Part shown: piece by piece, positions 18,155 through 26,782 of the stretch | Position numbering within the stretch: the first letter of the stretch is position 1 | Layout: the number at the start of each line of letters is the position of its first letter | NCBI GenBank assembly: GCA_963772225.1 | Contig: CAVYWD010000002.1 | Coordinates: 806,001 to 870,000 of the forward strand | Length of the DNA stretch: 64,000 nucleotides | Source: CAVYWD01 sp963772225 | GTDB taxonomy: Bacteria > Myxococcota > Myxococcia > Myxococcales > UBA5297 | Direction: 5' to 3' | Program-made: the position numbers and the translations under genes | Notes under the pieces: generated by a model | Database searches by the model: none | Seen by the model: only the letters and a program-made list of their open reading frames with translations | What the model was told of the DNA's origin: nothing

Positions 18155-19021
18155 ATGAGCCCCTTCCAAGAGACCTTCGTCGTCTTTGCGCACGAGATGC
18201 GCCGAAACCTTCGGAGCGCGAAGACCCTGGTGCTCCTCATTCTCTATGCTCTGGCGACCTCCCTGTCCGGCGTCCTCTTCGTCGCGGCGACGCGCACGGC
18301 GCAGGAGGGCCTCACCAGCATGAGCGGCGGCCAGACGCTGCGGCCCGAGCAGCTCGACGAGCTGAAGATGGGCGGGCTCTCGCTCATCTTCGGCCAGGAC
18401 CCGGCGCTGGTGCGCTACCTCGTGCAAATCCCGCTGGTGGTGGTGTTCTTCTTCTGGTTCGCCCTGCTCTTCTTGCCGCTGCTGACGACGTTGATGGGCT
18501 TCGACCAGATCAGCGGCGAGCTGCAGTCGCGGTCACTCCGCTTCGTCTCCCTGCGCGCGCGGCGCGGCTCGCTGTTGGCGGGCAAGGTGCTGGCCCAGGC
18601 CGCCTTGCTCTTCGCCCTGACCGCCGTGGTCAACCTGGGGATCTTCGCGTACGCCGCGGCCTCCACCGAGGGCTTCAAGGTGGGCGCCGGGCTTTTGTCC
18701 ATGGCCAAGTTCTGGCTGCTCGGGCTGGTCTACGCCTCGAGCTACATCGGCCTCGCGGCGCTCTGCTCCACGCTCTTCCGCGCGCCCATCTACTCGCTGT
18801 TGACCACCCTGTGCGTCCTCTTCGGCTTCTGGCTCGCCGCCCTCCTGAGCCGGTTCTCGTCCTGGCTGGGCTTCCTCGGGTACCTCCTGCCGTCCCACTA
18901 TGAGCGCGGCCTCTTCTCGCCGGAGTGGGACAAGCTCTTGCCGTCGATGGGGGCCTACGCCGCGTTCGCGGCGCTCTTCCTGTCCCTGGCCTGGCTCTCC
19001 CTGCGCACGAGGGACCTCTAA
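18155..19021 (+). CDS. ABC-2 type transporter permease
   Basis: 288 residues, inner-membrane permease of an ABC exporter. Six hydrophobic segments are visible: LVLLILYALATSLSGVLF near 25-45, the pair VVVFFFWFALLFLPLLTTL near 95-120, ALLFALTAVVNLGIFAY, LLGLVYASSYIGLAAL, LLTTLCVLFGFWLAALL and the C-terminal AAFAALFLSLAWLSL. The DQISGELQSRSLRF segment after the second helix is the coupling-type loop of ABC-2 permeases, as in NosY-like and Na+ efflux systems. Its TAA (19019-19021) abuts the ATPase ATG with no gap, so both are translated together. Substrate unknown. Confidence 0.85.
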   Translation: MSPFQETFVVFAHEMRRNLRSAKTLVLLILYALATSLSGVLFVAATRTAQEGLTSMSGGQTLRPEQLDELKMGGLSLIFGQDPALVRYLVQIPLVVVFFFWFALLFLPLLTTLMGFDQISGELQSRSLRFVSLRARRGSLLAGKVLAQAALLFALTAVVNLGIFAYAAASTEGFKVGAGLLSMAKFWLLGLVYASSYIGLAALCSTLFRAPIYSLLTTLCVLFGFWLAALLSRFSSWLGFLGYLLPSHYERGLFSPEWDKLLPSMGAYAAFAALFLSLAWLSLRTRDL

Positions 19022-19972
19022 ATGGCCGCGGAAGCTGCCCCAAAGCCCCCGGACGCCGAGCCCGCCATCGCGCTGGAGGGTGTGGCCAAGCACTTCGGCT
19101 CCACCGCCGCCGTGAGCGACCTCACCCTTTCCATCGCCCCGGGAACGGTCTACGGCCTCATCGGCCCGAACGGCGCGGGCAAGACCACCACATTCTCCCT
19201 GATCTGCGGATACCTGCGACCCGACAGCGGCGAGCTGCGGGTCCTGGGGCACCGGCCGGGCGACGTGGCCGCGCTCAACGGCCGGGTGAGCGCGCTGCCG
19301 CAGGATGCCTTGCTCCCCGCCAACGACTCGGTGGGCGACGCGGTGGCCTTCTTTGCGCGCCTGACCGGCATGAGCCGACCCCAGGCCGTCGAGGCCTCGC
19401 AAAAGGCGCTGGACCGGGTGGGTATGGGGCAGTGGCTCCGCGTCCGCTGCGGGGCGCTCTCGCACGGCATGGCCAAGCGCGTGGGGCTCGCGCAGGCGTT
19501 CCTGGGAACCCCGGAGCTCGTCCTCCTGGACGAGCCGACCGCGGGCCTCGACCCCAAGAGCGCCTTCCAGCTGCGCGAGTTCATCAAGGAGCAGCGCCGG
19601 GGCGGGCAGACCATCGTCATCTCCAGCCACAACCTCCACGAGCTGGAGGAGCTCTGCGACGCCGCGGCCGTCCTCGACCGCGGCCGGCTGATCACCGCGG
19701 GGTCGATGAAGGAGCTCACGCTCTCCGTCGCCGAGGTGCGCTTCCTGCTCGCGTCCGAACCGCCGCTCGACGAGGTCAAGAGCCTGCCCGAGGCCACCGC
19801 CGTCCGCTTCGACGCCTCGCGGCGCGTGCTCACCGTGGTCTTCTCACCCGAGCGGGCGGAGGCAGAGGACGTCATCGCGCGGGTGCTGAAGGTGCTGCTC
19901 GAGCGAGGCGTGAAGATCTCGGCGGTCTCCAAGGGGCGCAAGCTCGAAGAGCGCCTGATGGAGCTCGTCTAG
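19022..19972 (+). CDS. ABC transporter ATP-binding protein
   Basis: 316 residues, nucleotide-binding subunit for the preceding permease. Walker A GPNGAGKTT, Q-loop region ALPQDALLPAND, signature LSHGMAKRVGLAQA (the LSxG serine is kept), Walker B ELVLLDEPTAGLDP and the switch His in ISSHNLHELEEL are all present. The C-terminal 90 residues, after the RG-x-L-I-T-A-G-S strand, form a small regulatory domain as in NosF/CcmA-like drug exporters. The stop TAG shares the CTAG tetranucleotide at 19969-19972 with the stop of the opposing gene. Confidence 0.92.
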   Translation: MAAEAAPKPPDAEPAIALEGVAKHFGSTAAVSDLTLSIAPGTVYGLIGPNGAGKTTTFSLICGYLRPDSGELRVLGHRPGDVAALNGRVSALPQDALLPANDSVGDAVAFFARLTGMSRPQAVEASQKALDRVGMGQWLRVRCGALSHGMAKRVGLAQAFLGTPELVLLDEPTAGLDPKSAFQLREFIKEQRRGGQTIVISSHNLHELEELCDAAAVLDRGRLITAGSMKELTLSVAEVRFLLASEPPLDEVKSLPEATAVRFDASRRVLTVVFSPERAEAEDVIARVLKVLLERGVKISAVSKGRKLEERLMELV

Positions 19973-20976
19973 AGCGCTGACGAGCTCCCGGCCTCGCCCA
20001 ACGTCGCCGACCCCCGCGCCATCTCCCATCGGGTCAACGCCGAGTCCTCCTCCGCCGGTGCCTGAGCGAGGAGCGCCGCCTCCGCGCTTCCGAGGCGCGC
20101 CACGAGCCCCCTGGCCACCCTCTCCACCAACGCGTGGCCAAACGGATGGCTGGAGGCGTAAAGGACGTCGAAGTCCTCGGCGCCGAGCCACCAGAATCCG
20201 CGAGGGCTCCACGGCCGCCGCGGAGGCGAGGGCGAGCCCGCCGTCGATCAGCGAGAGCAGGCCGAAGGCGCCGCCCGCCCCCATGCGCGCCACGGCGCCC
20301 CACCGCCACCGCACCTCGACTTCCCCCGAGGCGACGCAGAAGAGCGCGCGCTTGGGCTCGCCCGGGCGCATCAAGAGCTCGCCGCGCTGGGCTTCTCGCT
20401 CCCGAAGCATTTGCTCCAGGGCGAGCCGAACCGTGCCCGCGGCGCCGCAGAAGACGGGGAACAGGTCGATCTCGCTGGGCTCCACGCCGCGCCCGTCGGA
20501 GAAGCTCACCAGCGCTCCCTCGTCCTCGAAGAACTCGAGGGGCGCGGCTCGAGCCGTGGCGCGGCGGAATCCGCCGGCAGACGTCCAGGGACATCTGCCG
20601 CAGGAGCTTGAAGGCGGCGCTGGCCCCCATTTCTCGAAGGCGCATGAAGTCCGCACTCTTCACGCGCAAGGCCGGCCCGCCTTGCACGACCACCGCGGTG
20701 AGCGGGTGCGAAGAGCCGCGGATCAGCGCCCGCTCACCCACGACCTCGCCGCCCTGCACCAGGGCGACCGGCATGCTTTCGGCGGGCTCGCCCGCATAGA
20801 GCGCCACCGCCGCCGGCGCCTCCAATGCCCACAGCGAAAGGGACGGGTCCCCGCGGCGGAACAGCACCTCGCCCAAGGGCAGCTCGACCCGCGCCCAGTG
20901 GCGGAGCACGAGCCCCAGCTCGGCTTCATCCAACAAGGCGAAGAGCGGTTGGGACCGCGCGAGCTCTGGGGGCATC
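19969..20976 (-). CDS. protein with two cyclic-nucleotide-binding-like domains, two frameshifts
   Basis: Starts at ATG 20976 inside the NUDIX stop (TGATG) and ends at TAG 19971-19969. Two cNMP-binding-like beta-rolls are recognisable: the first from PLFALLDEAELGLVLRHW to VVVQGGPALRVKSADF, the second from LFPVFCGAAGTVRLALEQM to SRILV. The R-E-x-A/RGELLMRPGE strands fit the roll but the GE-x5-PR-A signature that binds the ring phosphate is poorly kept, so nucleotide binding is uncertain. Extra bases near 20570 and 20190 must be removed to keep the frame; after them the sequence resumes as RRFRRATARA and LGAEDFDVLYASSHPFGHAL. No output domain is visible. Likely coupled to the NUDIX gene. Confidence 0.65.
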
Positions 20977-21595
20977 AGTCGAAATCCGACGGCCACTCGG
21001 GGTGGCGCAGGTGCTCGAACAGCCTCGAAACCTGGGCCGGCGTCACGCGCGGCAGCGACAGCGTCGGGATGGCGTCCTCGGCGAAGAAGCTCGCCCCCTC
21101 GGTCTCGATGCTGTCCGCCGGGGCGCCGCCCGTCAGCTCGCATTGAATGAACAGCTTGTAGAGATGGAACGTCGAAGGCGACGGGTGCCCGTGTCTGCGC
21201 CGGTCCCACACCGCGAGGAGCTTGGTCGCCCGCGCCGTGTACCCCGACTCTTCGACAATCTCCCGCTCCACGGCCTCGCGCGGCGTGTCCCCCACGTCGG
21301 CCCAGCCGCCGGGGAGCGTCCAGAGGCCGTCTCGCTTCTCCCGCACCAGCAACAGCTTCCCCTGGCGAAAGACCACGCCCCGCACGTCCACCTTGGGGGT
21401 CGCGTACCCGCGCTCCTCGGCGAAGAGCGCGCCGAGCCGCGCAGGCTCGTCCTCGGTCAAAGCGCTCATCATCTCCGCCGCGATGGAGCGCGCCTCTTCA
21501 TAGCGCTCTCTCTCGAAAGGGTTCTGCGTATACGCGAGCCCACTCTGCGAGAGTGCCGCCAGCCGCTGCGCCCATTCGATCCACTTCGATTCCAT
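20975..21595 (-). CDS. NUDIX hydrolase
   Basis: 206 residues from ATG 21595 (MESKWIEWAQRLAALSQ). The N-terminal helical part is that of NUDIX hydrolases with an ADP-ribose-type helper domain (WAQRLAALSQSGLAYTQNPF), followed by the NUDIX fold. The box reads GGWADVGDTPREAVEREIVEESGY split as GGWADVGDTPRE and AVEREIVEESGY; the first box Glu is Asp here, which is tolerated in this subgroup, and the metal-binding REIVEE is intact. Substrate probably an ADP-sugar or nucleoside diphosphate derivative. The TGA overlaps the start of the next gene (ATGA type), so the two are co-translated. Confidence 0.88.
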   Translation of the reverse strand: MESKWIEWAQRLAALSQSGLAYTQNPFERERYEEARSIAAEMMSALTEDEPARLGALFAEERGYATPKVDVRGVVFRQGKLLLVREKRDGLWTLPGGWADVGDTPREAVEREIVEESGYTARATKLLAVWDRRRHGHPSPSTFHLYKLFIQCELTGGAPADSIETEGASFFAEDAIPTLSLPRVTPAQVSRLFEHLRHPEWPSDFD

Positions 21596-21706
21596 CGAGA
21601 GCCGCCCCGGCGCCATGCGCGCTGCCGAGCAGAGATTGCCCGGCACCCGCTCGGCAGAATGGAAGCGATACCCCAAGAGGTCGCCGCCAGGCCAGCTCGG
21701 CTTGGC

Positions 21707-22375
21707 TTACCCCTTCACCTCGAACGGCACGCTCAGCTCGGCCACCTTCTGTCGATTCTCGGCCGAGGCGAAGGTCGCATGGAATTGCAGCGCGCCGACG
21801 TCGGGCCCCACGCGGTGGAAGTAGACGTAGCCGCTCACGACCCCGCCGGGCTCGATGACGCCCTCGGGAAGCGCCTTGGCGAGCATGTCCTGCGTCGGCA
21901 GGGGCTGGCGCACCTGGACGACCCCGTAGCCTCCGTAGTCCCACCCGCCGGCCCAGGGCGCAAAACCGGGGTAGTACGGAGACCAGGTCGGCGCGACGTA
22001 GAACCCGGTCCAGGGATAGTACGGCTCCACCGCGACCGTCCCGGCCCGCTGAATGGCGAACGGAGACATGGCAGTCGTGCGAAAGCCGGTCGCGGAGATG
22101 AGGGCGAAATCCCGGTAGGCCACCCGCAAAGGCTCCCTGCCTCGATTGGCAATGGTCACCCGCATCGGCGTCACCAGCGCCCCGAGGTCCGACGGATTTC
22201 CCTTCCAGCGCTCGCCGCTCACGCTCACCTGCACCGCGCCCGACGCCGCCTGCGCCCCGAGCTTCTCGCCGGGCACGGGCGCGACGCCGGGTGCCGCCGT
22301 GGGGACCAGCTCGGGCCCGTAGTGGACGCAGGCGGCCGCCAACATGGCGAGCGGTATTGCCTTCGATGGTTTCAT
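21707..22375 (-). CDS. predicted lipoprotein of unknown function
   Basis: 222 residues. MKPSKAIPLAMLAAACVHYG carries a lipobox (LAAAC) with the Cys at residue 16. The mature part is beta-rich (VTIANRGREPLRVAYRDFALIS) and has an aromatic Gly/Tyr/Pro segment (PYYPWTGFYVAPTWSPYYPG). The last third, GGVVSGYVYFHRVGPDVGAL, looks like a periplasmic beta-sandwich. Not recognised as a known family. It lies upstream of the NUDIX gene on the same strand (111-base gap) and is divergent from the aminotransferase. Confidence 0.7.
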   Translation of the reverse strand: MKPSKAIPLAMLAAACVHYGPELVPTAAPGVAPVPGEKLGAQAASGAVQVSVSGERWKGNPSDLGALVTPMRVTIANRGREPLRVAYRDFALISATGFRTTAMSPFAIQRAGTVAVEPYYPWTGFYVAPTWSPYYPGFAPWAGGWDYGGYGVVQVRQPLPTQDMLAKALPEGVIEPGGVVSGYVYFHRVGPDVGALQFHATFASAENRQKVAELSVPFEVKG

Positions 22376-22576
22376 GGCCCCGTTCTCCCTTCCTCAAGGC
22401 GAACTTAAGGAGCCTCGATGGGGGTGCGGCATCGAGCGTGGTCGGCGGGGCTCCCGCTGCGGTGGGTGGCGAGCCAAAGCGTGAGCGCCCCGTCGGCGCG
22501 CGCTGGAGTCCCCTCCCGCTTGACGGCGTTGCGCCTCGGCCGCAAGGTCAACCAACCTTCGCCAAGAGACCTATCC

Positions 22577-23785
22577 ATGCAAGCTCCTCTCTCACTCGAG
22601 CAGCTCGATCTGGGCGACGCCCTGTGGGTGATGCACTGCGCCCAGGGGCCGCTTCCGCGCGCCAGCGCCGAGGCCGCCCAGGCGGTCCTGCGCCGAGAGC
22701 TCCACCCCTGGGAGTTCTCCATGGCGGAGTGGGCCGCGCTGCCGCGGCGGGCGCGCGAGGGGGCGGCCCGGGTGCTGGGCGCTTCCGCCGACGACGTGAG
22801 CTTCGCCGGGAGCACGTCAGGCGGCCTCACGGTGGTCGCGCAGGCCTTCCCCTGGAACCCGGGCGACGAAGTGCTCGTGCCGCTCGGCGAGTTCCCCGCG
22901 AACCTCTGGCCCTGGAAGGCGCTCGAGCCGCGCGGCGTTCGCGTGCGCGAGGTCGACCTCTGGCCCGGCCATCGCGCCGGGCGCGAGGCCCTGGAGAGCC
23001 TGCCCCCAACGCGCGAGGCCGAGCCCGAGTCCCGGCTCCTCAACGCTTTGAGCGAGCGCACGCGCGTGCTCGCGGTGAGTTGGGTCCGGTTTCAGGACGG
23101 GCTGCGGCTCGACCTCGGCCGCCTGGGCCGCGGCTGTGCGGAGCGCGGCGTCGCGCTCGTGGTGGACGGGATCCAAGGCGCCGGCACGCTCCCGCTGGAG
23201 CTGCGCGGCGTCTCGGCGTTCGCCTCCGGCGTGCACAAGGGACTGCTCGCCCCGCACGGCGCCGGCATCCTCTGGACGGCCCCGGCCTTCCGCGCGCGGC
23301 TGCACCCGCTGGGCTCGTGGCTCTCGGTCGAGGGCGGCGGCGACTTCGAGCGCCCCAACACCGACCACGCCCGCGCCTGGCTCGGCGACGCGCGCCGCCT
23401 CGAGGCCAGCAGCCCTGGCGAGCTCCTGCTCGCGCCGCTCGAGCGCTCGCTCTCAGCCCTGGGCGCCGCGGGCGTGGGCGCCATCGCCGAGCACGTCGCC
23501 GAGCTTCAGCGCGAGCTGTTCGGCCGGCTCGCCTCCGTCCCCGCGTGGGCGCGGGAGGCCGAGCGCCTCGAGGGGTTGCGCCTCGCCGGGCGGCTCGGCT
23601 CCGTGGCTTCCCTCCACCATGGTGGCCGGGGCCTGGAGGCGCTCAAGGCCCTGCTCGCCGACGGCTACGCCCGCCGCATCTTCGCCACCGCACGCGAGGG
23701 ATACCTGCGCATCGCCCTCCACGGTTGGCACCGAAAGGGCGACGTCGAGCGCCTCGTCGACTGGCTCGCAAAGAAGACCGCCTAG
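22577..23785 (+). CDS. aminotransferase class V / cysteine-desulfurase-like PLP enzyme
   Basis: 402 residues from ATG 22577. Fold type I PLP enzyme of the class V family (kynureninase/isopenicillin-epimerase-like). FAGSTSGGLTVVAQAFPWNPGDEVLV binds the cofactor phosphate (seen as STSGGLTV); LVVDGIQGAGTLPLEL has the Asp that contacts the ring nitrogen and the Gln stacking residue; SGVHKGLLAPHGAG holds the Schiff-base Lys. No catalytic Cys loop of desulfurases is seen, so it is not an Nfs-type sulfur donor by sequence. Substrate unknown. Weak Shine-Dalgarno. Divergent from the lipoprotein gene; stands alone. Confidence 0.85.
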   Translation: MQAPLSLEQLDLGDALWVMHCAQGPLPRASAEAAQAVLRRELHPWEFSMAEWAALPRRAREGAARVLGASADDVSFAGSTSGGLTVVAQAFPWNPGDEVLVPLGEFPANLWPWKALEPRGVRVREVDLWPGHRAGREALESLPPTREAEPESRLLNALSERTRVLAVSWVRFQDGLRLDLGRLGRGCAERGVALVVDGIQGAGTLPLELRGVSAFASGVHKGLLAPHGAGILWTAPAFRARLHPLGSWLSVEGGGDFERPNTDHARAWLGDARRLEASSPGELLLAPLERSLSALGAAGVGAIAEHVAELQRELFGRLASVPAWAREAERLEGLRLAGRLGSVASLHHGGRGLEALKALLADGYARRIFATAREGYLRIALHGWHRKGDVERLVDWLAKKTA

Positions 23786-23896
23786 CCCGGGCCTATCACT
23801 CTCTGCCCCAGCACCCGCCCCGCGGCGACAGCGAGCAGCGAGCAGCGAGACCACGTCTCGCCGCTCGGTCGCCCAGTCCATGCCGCGGTCGTTCAG

Positions 23897-24475
23897 TCAA
23901 TGCCGCTCGCTGGGAGGATTGGTCGGGTAATACTCCTCGCGACGCGAGATCCGCGGCTCCGACCCTGCGTAGCCCTCGCGCGCCTCGCGACTCTCGAACT
24001 CGCCGCGCTGCTGGATCTCGACGCTGGCGACGGCTCGGCGACCCGCGACCGCTCCGAAGAGGGCACCGCCGAAGCCGAAGATGGACGAGAGGCCCGCGAG
24101 GGCCAAGCCGCCGGCGCTTGCGGGCCGGCCAGCCGTGCCGGCGATGCCGGGCACCGACATGCCCAAGAGCGCGAGCGCCGCGATGACCCCCAGGCACCAG
24201 ACCAGGGCGCCGTGGAGCTCGGCGCCGGTCGTCGACCCGGCCCGGGCGATCCGCACCGCGACGTACGCGCCGATGAACCCGGCGAGGATGGCCACCCCGA
24301 GCCCCCAGAGCGCGCCCGCGACGCCCCACCCCACTCCGACCGTCCTGCCCAAAACCCCGAGCGCGGCGCCGAAGAGCCCCAGCGCGATTTGCACCGCGAG
24401 GGTGCAGAAGAAACCGGTGATGATGGCGCTCCAGCTCACTCGGTCGAGCGCCCCTCGCTTTATCGATTCGTCCAT
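23897..24475 (-). CDS. small integral membrane protein of unknown function
   Basis: 192 residues from ATG 24475. Four hydrophobic segments: SAIITGFFCTLAVQIALGLFGAALGVLG, WGVAGALWGLGVAILAGFIGAYVAV, GALVWCLGVIAALALLGM and LALAGLSSIFGFGGALFGAVAG (each described by part only). The opening DRVSWSAIITGFF is typical of a widespread uncharacterised membrane family in soil bacteria. The C-terminal 40 residues are polar and charged (REAREGYAGSEP) and should face the cytoplasm. Converges on the aminotransferase. No function assigned. Confidence 0.65.
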   Translation of the reverse strand: MDESIKRGALDRVSWSAIITGFFCTLAVQIALGLFGAALGVLGRTVGVGWGVAGALWGLGVAILAGFIGAYVAVRIARAGSTTGAELHGALVWCLGVIAALALLGMSVPGIAGTAGRPASAGGLALAGLSSIFGFGGALFGAVAGRRAVASVEIQQRGEFESREAREGYAGSEPRISRREEYYPTNPPSERH

Positions 24476-24514
24476 GGCTGAACGCCTCCCGTGTCTTGCG
24501 TTCAACGATGGGGC

Positions 24515-24546
24515 GCGTCGGGCGAGGTGGCCATCTCGCCCGACGC
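24515..24546. repeat. 12-bp inverted repeat with 8-base loop
   Basis: GCGTCGGGCGAG (24515-24526) and its exact complement at 24535-24546, loop GTGGCCAT. It lies in the leader of the small membrane protein gene on the minus strand, 40-71 bases before its ATG. No T-tract follows, so it may be a leader structure and not a terminator. Confidence 0.5.
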
Positions 24547-24673
24547 GACCGCCGGTCGGCGGCAAAGGCCGCCCTCGGGCGAGCGGCCCGATGGCGAGTC
24601 ATGCCGCTCGGCCGCGGGGCCCGGAGGGCTCGACTACCACGCGCTCGCGCCGGCGGCCGCGCACCAACTTCAG

Positions 24674-24862
24674 CTACAGCTCCGGCGACCCGCCCAGCAC
24701 CGTCACGCGCAGCAGGTCGTCCTTGGACGACGCCTGGGCGACGACTGCGGTGCGCTCGGCGCCCGCGACCAGGCTCGCGAGCCCCGCCCACGCGAGCGGG
24801 TCCTCGCCGACGACGAGAACCGCGATTCGCGCGCGAAGAGCCCCTTCGGAGTGGACGTTCAC
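24674..24862 (-). pseudogene. N-terminal fragment of a receiver-domain response regulator
   Basis: About 48 residues (from RIAVLVVGEDPLAWAGL through AERTAVVAQASSKDDLL) resemble the first third of a NarL/LuxR-type receiver, with the first strand, first helix and second strand in order. It ends at TAG 24676-24674 before the phosphoacceptor Asp, and neither a full receiver nor a helix-turn-helix follows in any frame. The leading acidic pair is GED here. The region around (24476-25133) has no other gene: 271 bases to dksA and 199 bases to the membrane-protein start are without features apart from the hairpin. Could instead be a short chance frame. Confidence 0.4.
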
Positions 24863-25133
24863 GCAAGGAGCTAGCGAGGCTGCGCCTCAGAGCGATGAGG
24901 CATGTTGGTGAGGGTGCGGCGCAGCCTCGCGTCGACAGTTGACAGTCAATGGTCGATGGCTCTCGGCGCAAATCCGACTCGGCAGAACTTGACTCAAGTG
25001 CATCGCGTTCGCGCCCTCAAGGCCTCTCGCGCGACCCCAACGACGAGAAGGGCAGCGCCTTCGACCCGTCGGTCGAGGAGCTGCCCTTCCCAAAGCGCTG
25101 CCGGTGAAAGACGCCGCCGGACGGCGGCGGCGA

Positions 25134-25496
25134 TCAGCCGTAGCTCTTTTCCTTCTTCTCCTGCTCTTCCTTGCACCGGATGCAGAGCGTGGTGACCGGC
25201 CGCGCCTCGAGGCGCTTCAGGCTGATCTCCTCCTCGCACCGCTCGCAGATGCCGAAGGTGCCGTCCTCGATGCGCCCCAGCGCCTTCTCGATCTTCTTCA
25301 GCAGGAACTTCTCTCGGTCTCGCAGCCGGAACACCATCGACTGGCTGTACTCCGAGCTCGCGAGGTCGATCTCGTCGGGCAGGTCGTCGGTGTCGAAGTT
25401 GCTCTCTTCCATCAGCGTCTTCTTGGCGGAGTTGAGCAGGTTCTTCTTGCTCTCCTCCAGCATCTTCTTGAAGCGCTTCATGTCCTTCTGGTTCAA
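25134..25496 (-). CDS. dksA: DksA/TraR-family zinc-finger transcription factor
   Basis: 120 residues. DksA-type factors enter the RNA polymerase secondary channel and, with ppGpp, adjust rRNA and amino-acid promoters. The coiled-coil arm (KRFKKMLEESKKNLLNSAKKT) carries the acidic tip sequence DTDDLPDEIDLAS at about 35-47, then the four-Cys zinc site CERC and CIRC near the C-terminus (FGICERCEEEIS, TLCIRCKEEQ). Start TTG 25496 gives MNQKDMKRF, which matches homologues; ATG 25481 would remove five residues. A promoter with perfect TTGACA lies 60-90 bases upstream. Monocistronic by context. Confidence 0.9.
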   Translation of the reverse strand: MNQKDMKRFKKMLEESKKNLLNSAKKTLMEESNFDTDDLPDEIDLASSEYSQSMVFRLRDREKFLLKKIEKALGRIEDGTFGICERCEEEISLKRLEARPVTTLCIRCKEEQEKKEKSYG

Positions 25497-25555
25497 GCGA
25501 CTAACCCCCGGCGCAAACCCTCACGCGCCTGAGAAGCTCCAAAATGGAGCCGAGT

Positions 25556-25585
25556 CTTGTATTCGGCGAGCTCGCCCCTTGTCAA
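25556..25585 (-). promoter_or_regulatory. dksA: promoter of dksA
   Basis: Minus strand: TTGACA at 25585-25580, 18-base spacer, TACAAG at 25561-25556. Expected transcription start near 25549, giving a leader of about 53 bases. A small hairpin GCTCC-AAAAT-GGAGC (25536-25550) would lie at the very 5' end of the RNA. Confidence 0.55.
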
Positions 25586-25769
25586 GCCGAGAGCCCCTCT
25601 TCGGCCGGGGCCGACCAGGGCCTAAACCCTCGCCAGCACAGCGTTCAACAGGCTGGCAGCGCGCTTGCTTGCACGCTCCCTGGGAGCGGGGTACGTTCCC
25701 CAAGCCTTCGAGCGACACCGGGCCGTTGGAAGAGGTGTCGCGCCGCCCACCTAGCGCGTACGTCAAGCC

Positions 25770-26660
25770 ATGGCCGACCTGATCACCAAGTTCGACCGGG
25801 AGTTCCTGCGGGCCGTGTTGACTCTGGCCGGCAAGAGCGAGGTCGATCACCTCTTGTTCATCAGCGACCACCCCATGTCCGCCGCTGAGATGCGGGGGCG
25901 TCCCCTCAAGAAAAAGCTAATCTACGCCGTCACCGACGACAAGGTGGCCGAGGACCTGCGAACCCAGCGCTACCAGGCGGTGGTCATCCCCTCCTACGAC
26001 TACGCCCGGGTCGAGAAAGTGAAGGTCGCGCTCGTCGCTGCCGCGAGCGAGAACTTCGTCAAAGAGGGCGAGACGGTTCTGTGCCTCACCGGCCGCGCCG
26101 ACGCCCGCACCATCGACACCCTCATCAAGATCCAATTCGGCGAGCAGCTCGAGGACCAGGCCGTGGCCATCGACGCCATGGGGCTGGGCGCCGAGTTCAA
26201 CTCCCAAGTGGTCGAGGCGCTGGTCCAGCTGGCGATGCAGGTGGGGCAGCAGGGCTACGAGGGCCACTCGGTCGGGACCATCATCGTGGTGGGGGACTCG
26301 ACCGCGGTCATGGAGAAGAGCCGCCAGATCACGCTCAACCCGTTTCAGGGCATCAGCGAAGCGGAGCGGAACGTCCTCGACCCGAAGATCCGCGACGCGG
26401 TCAAGACCTTCTCCGTCCTAGACGGGGCCTTCATCATCCGCGAGGACGGCGTGGTGCTGGCCAGCGCCCGCTACCTCCAGGCCATCAGCGAGAAGACGAA
26501 GATCCCGCTCGGGCTCGGCGCGCGACACGCGGCGTCGGCGGCCATGTCCATCGAGACCAAGGCGGTCTGCATCGTCGTCAGCCAGACGAGCGGCGCGGTG
26601 CGGGTCTTCAAGGACGGGGAGATTGTTCTCGAGCTCCACCAGACCGCGCGGCGCACCTAG
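25770..26660 (+). CDS. diadenylate cyclase (c-di-AMP synthase) with PK_C-like N-terminal domain
   Basis: 296 residues. The C-terminal third is a DAC domain: DGA at 218-220 in SVLDGAFIIREDGVVL and GLGARHAASAAMS (RH at 252-253), the two motifs that join two ATP into c-di-AMP. The usual second Arg of RHR is Ala, as in archaeal CdaZ-type enzymes. Residues about 20-160 look like the C-terminal domain of pyruvate kinase (AGKSEVDHLLFISDH, VVIPSYDYARVEKVKVALVAA, GETVLCLTG), a combination also known from CdaZ. No membrane helix, so the enzyme is soluble. Start ATG 25770. Divergent from dksA; the next gene follows after 122 bases. Confidence 0.82.
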   Translation: MADLITKFDREFLRAVLTLAGKSEVDHLLFISDHPMSAAEMRGRPLKKKLIYAVTDDKVAEDLRTQRYQAVVIPSYDYARVEKVKVALVAAASENFVKEGETVLCLTGRADARTIDTLIKIQFGEQLEDQAVAIDAMGLGAEFNSQVVEALVQLAMQVGQQGYEGHSVGTIIVVGDSTAVMEKSRQITLNPFQGISEAERNVLDPKIRDAVKTFSVLDGAFIIREDGVVLASARYLQAISEKTKIPLGLGARHAASAAMSIETKAVCIVVSQTSGAVRVFKDGEIVLELHQTARRT

Positions 26661-26782
26661 AGCACCGACCAGCCTCTCCAGCGCTCTTCCGCTCGGGCGT
26701 GGCTTACCCCTGACCCGCCGCCTTGCCAAGTTGAGCGCAGGTTTGCTCCTGCCTGTCGTCAGGGGCCAAGGAGGATCTTCCG

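Noticed and set aside
25500..25560. Small hairpin GCTCC-AAAAT-GGAGC as a riboswitch for dksA
   Set aside because: Too short to fold into a ligand-binding domain; kept only as a 5'-end feature in the promoter note.
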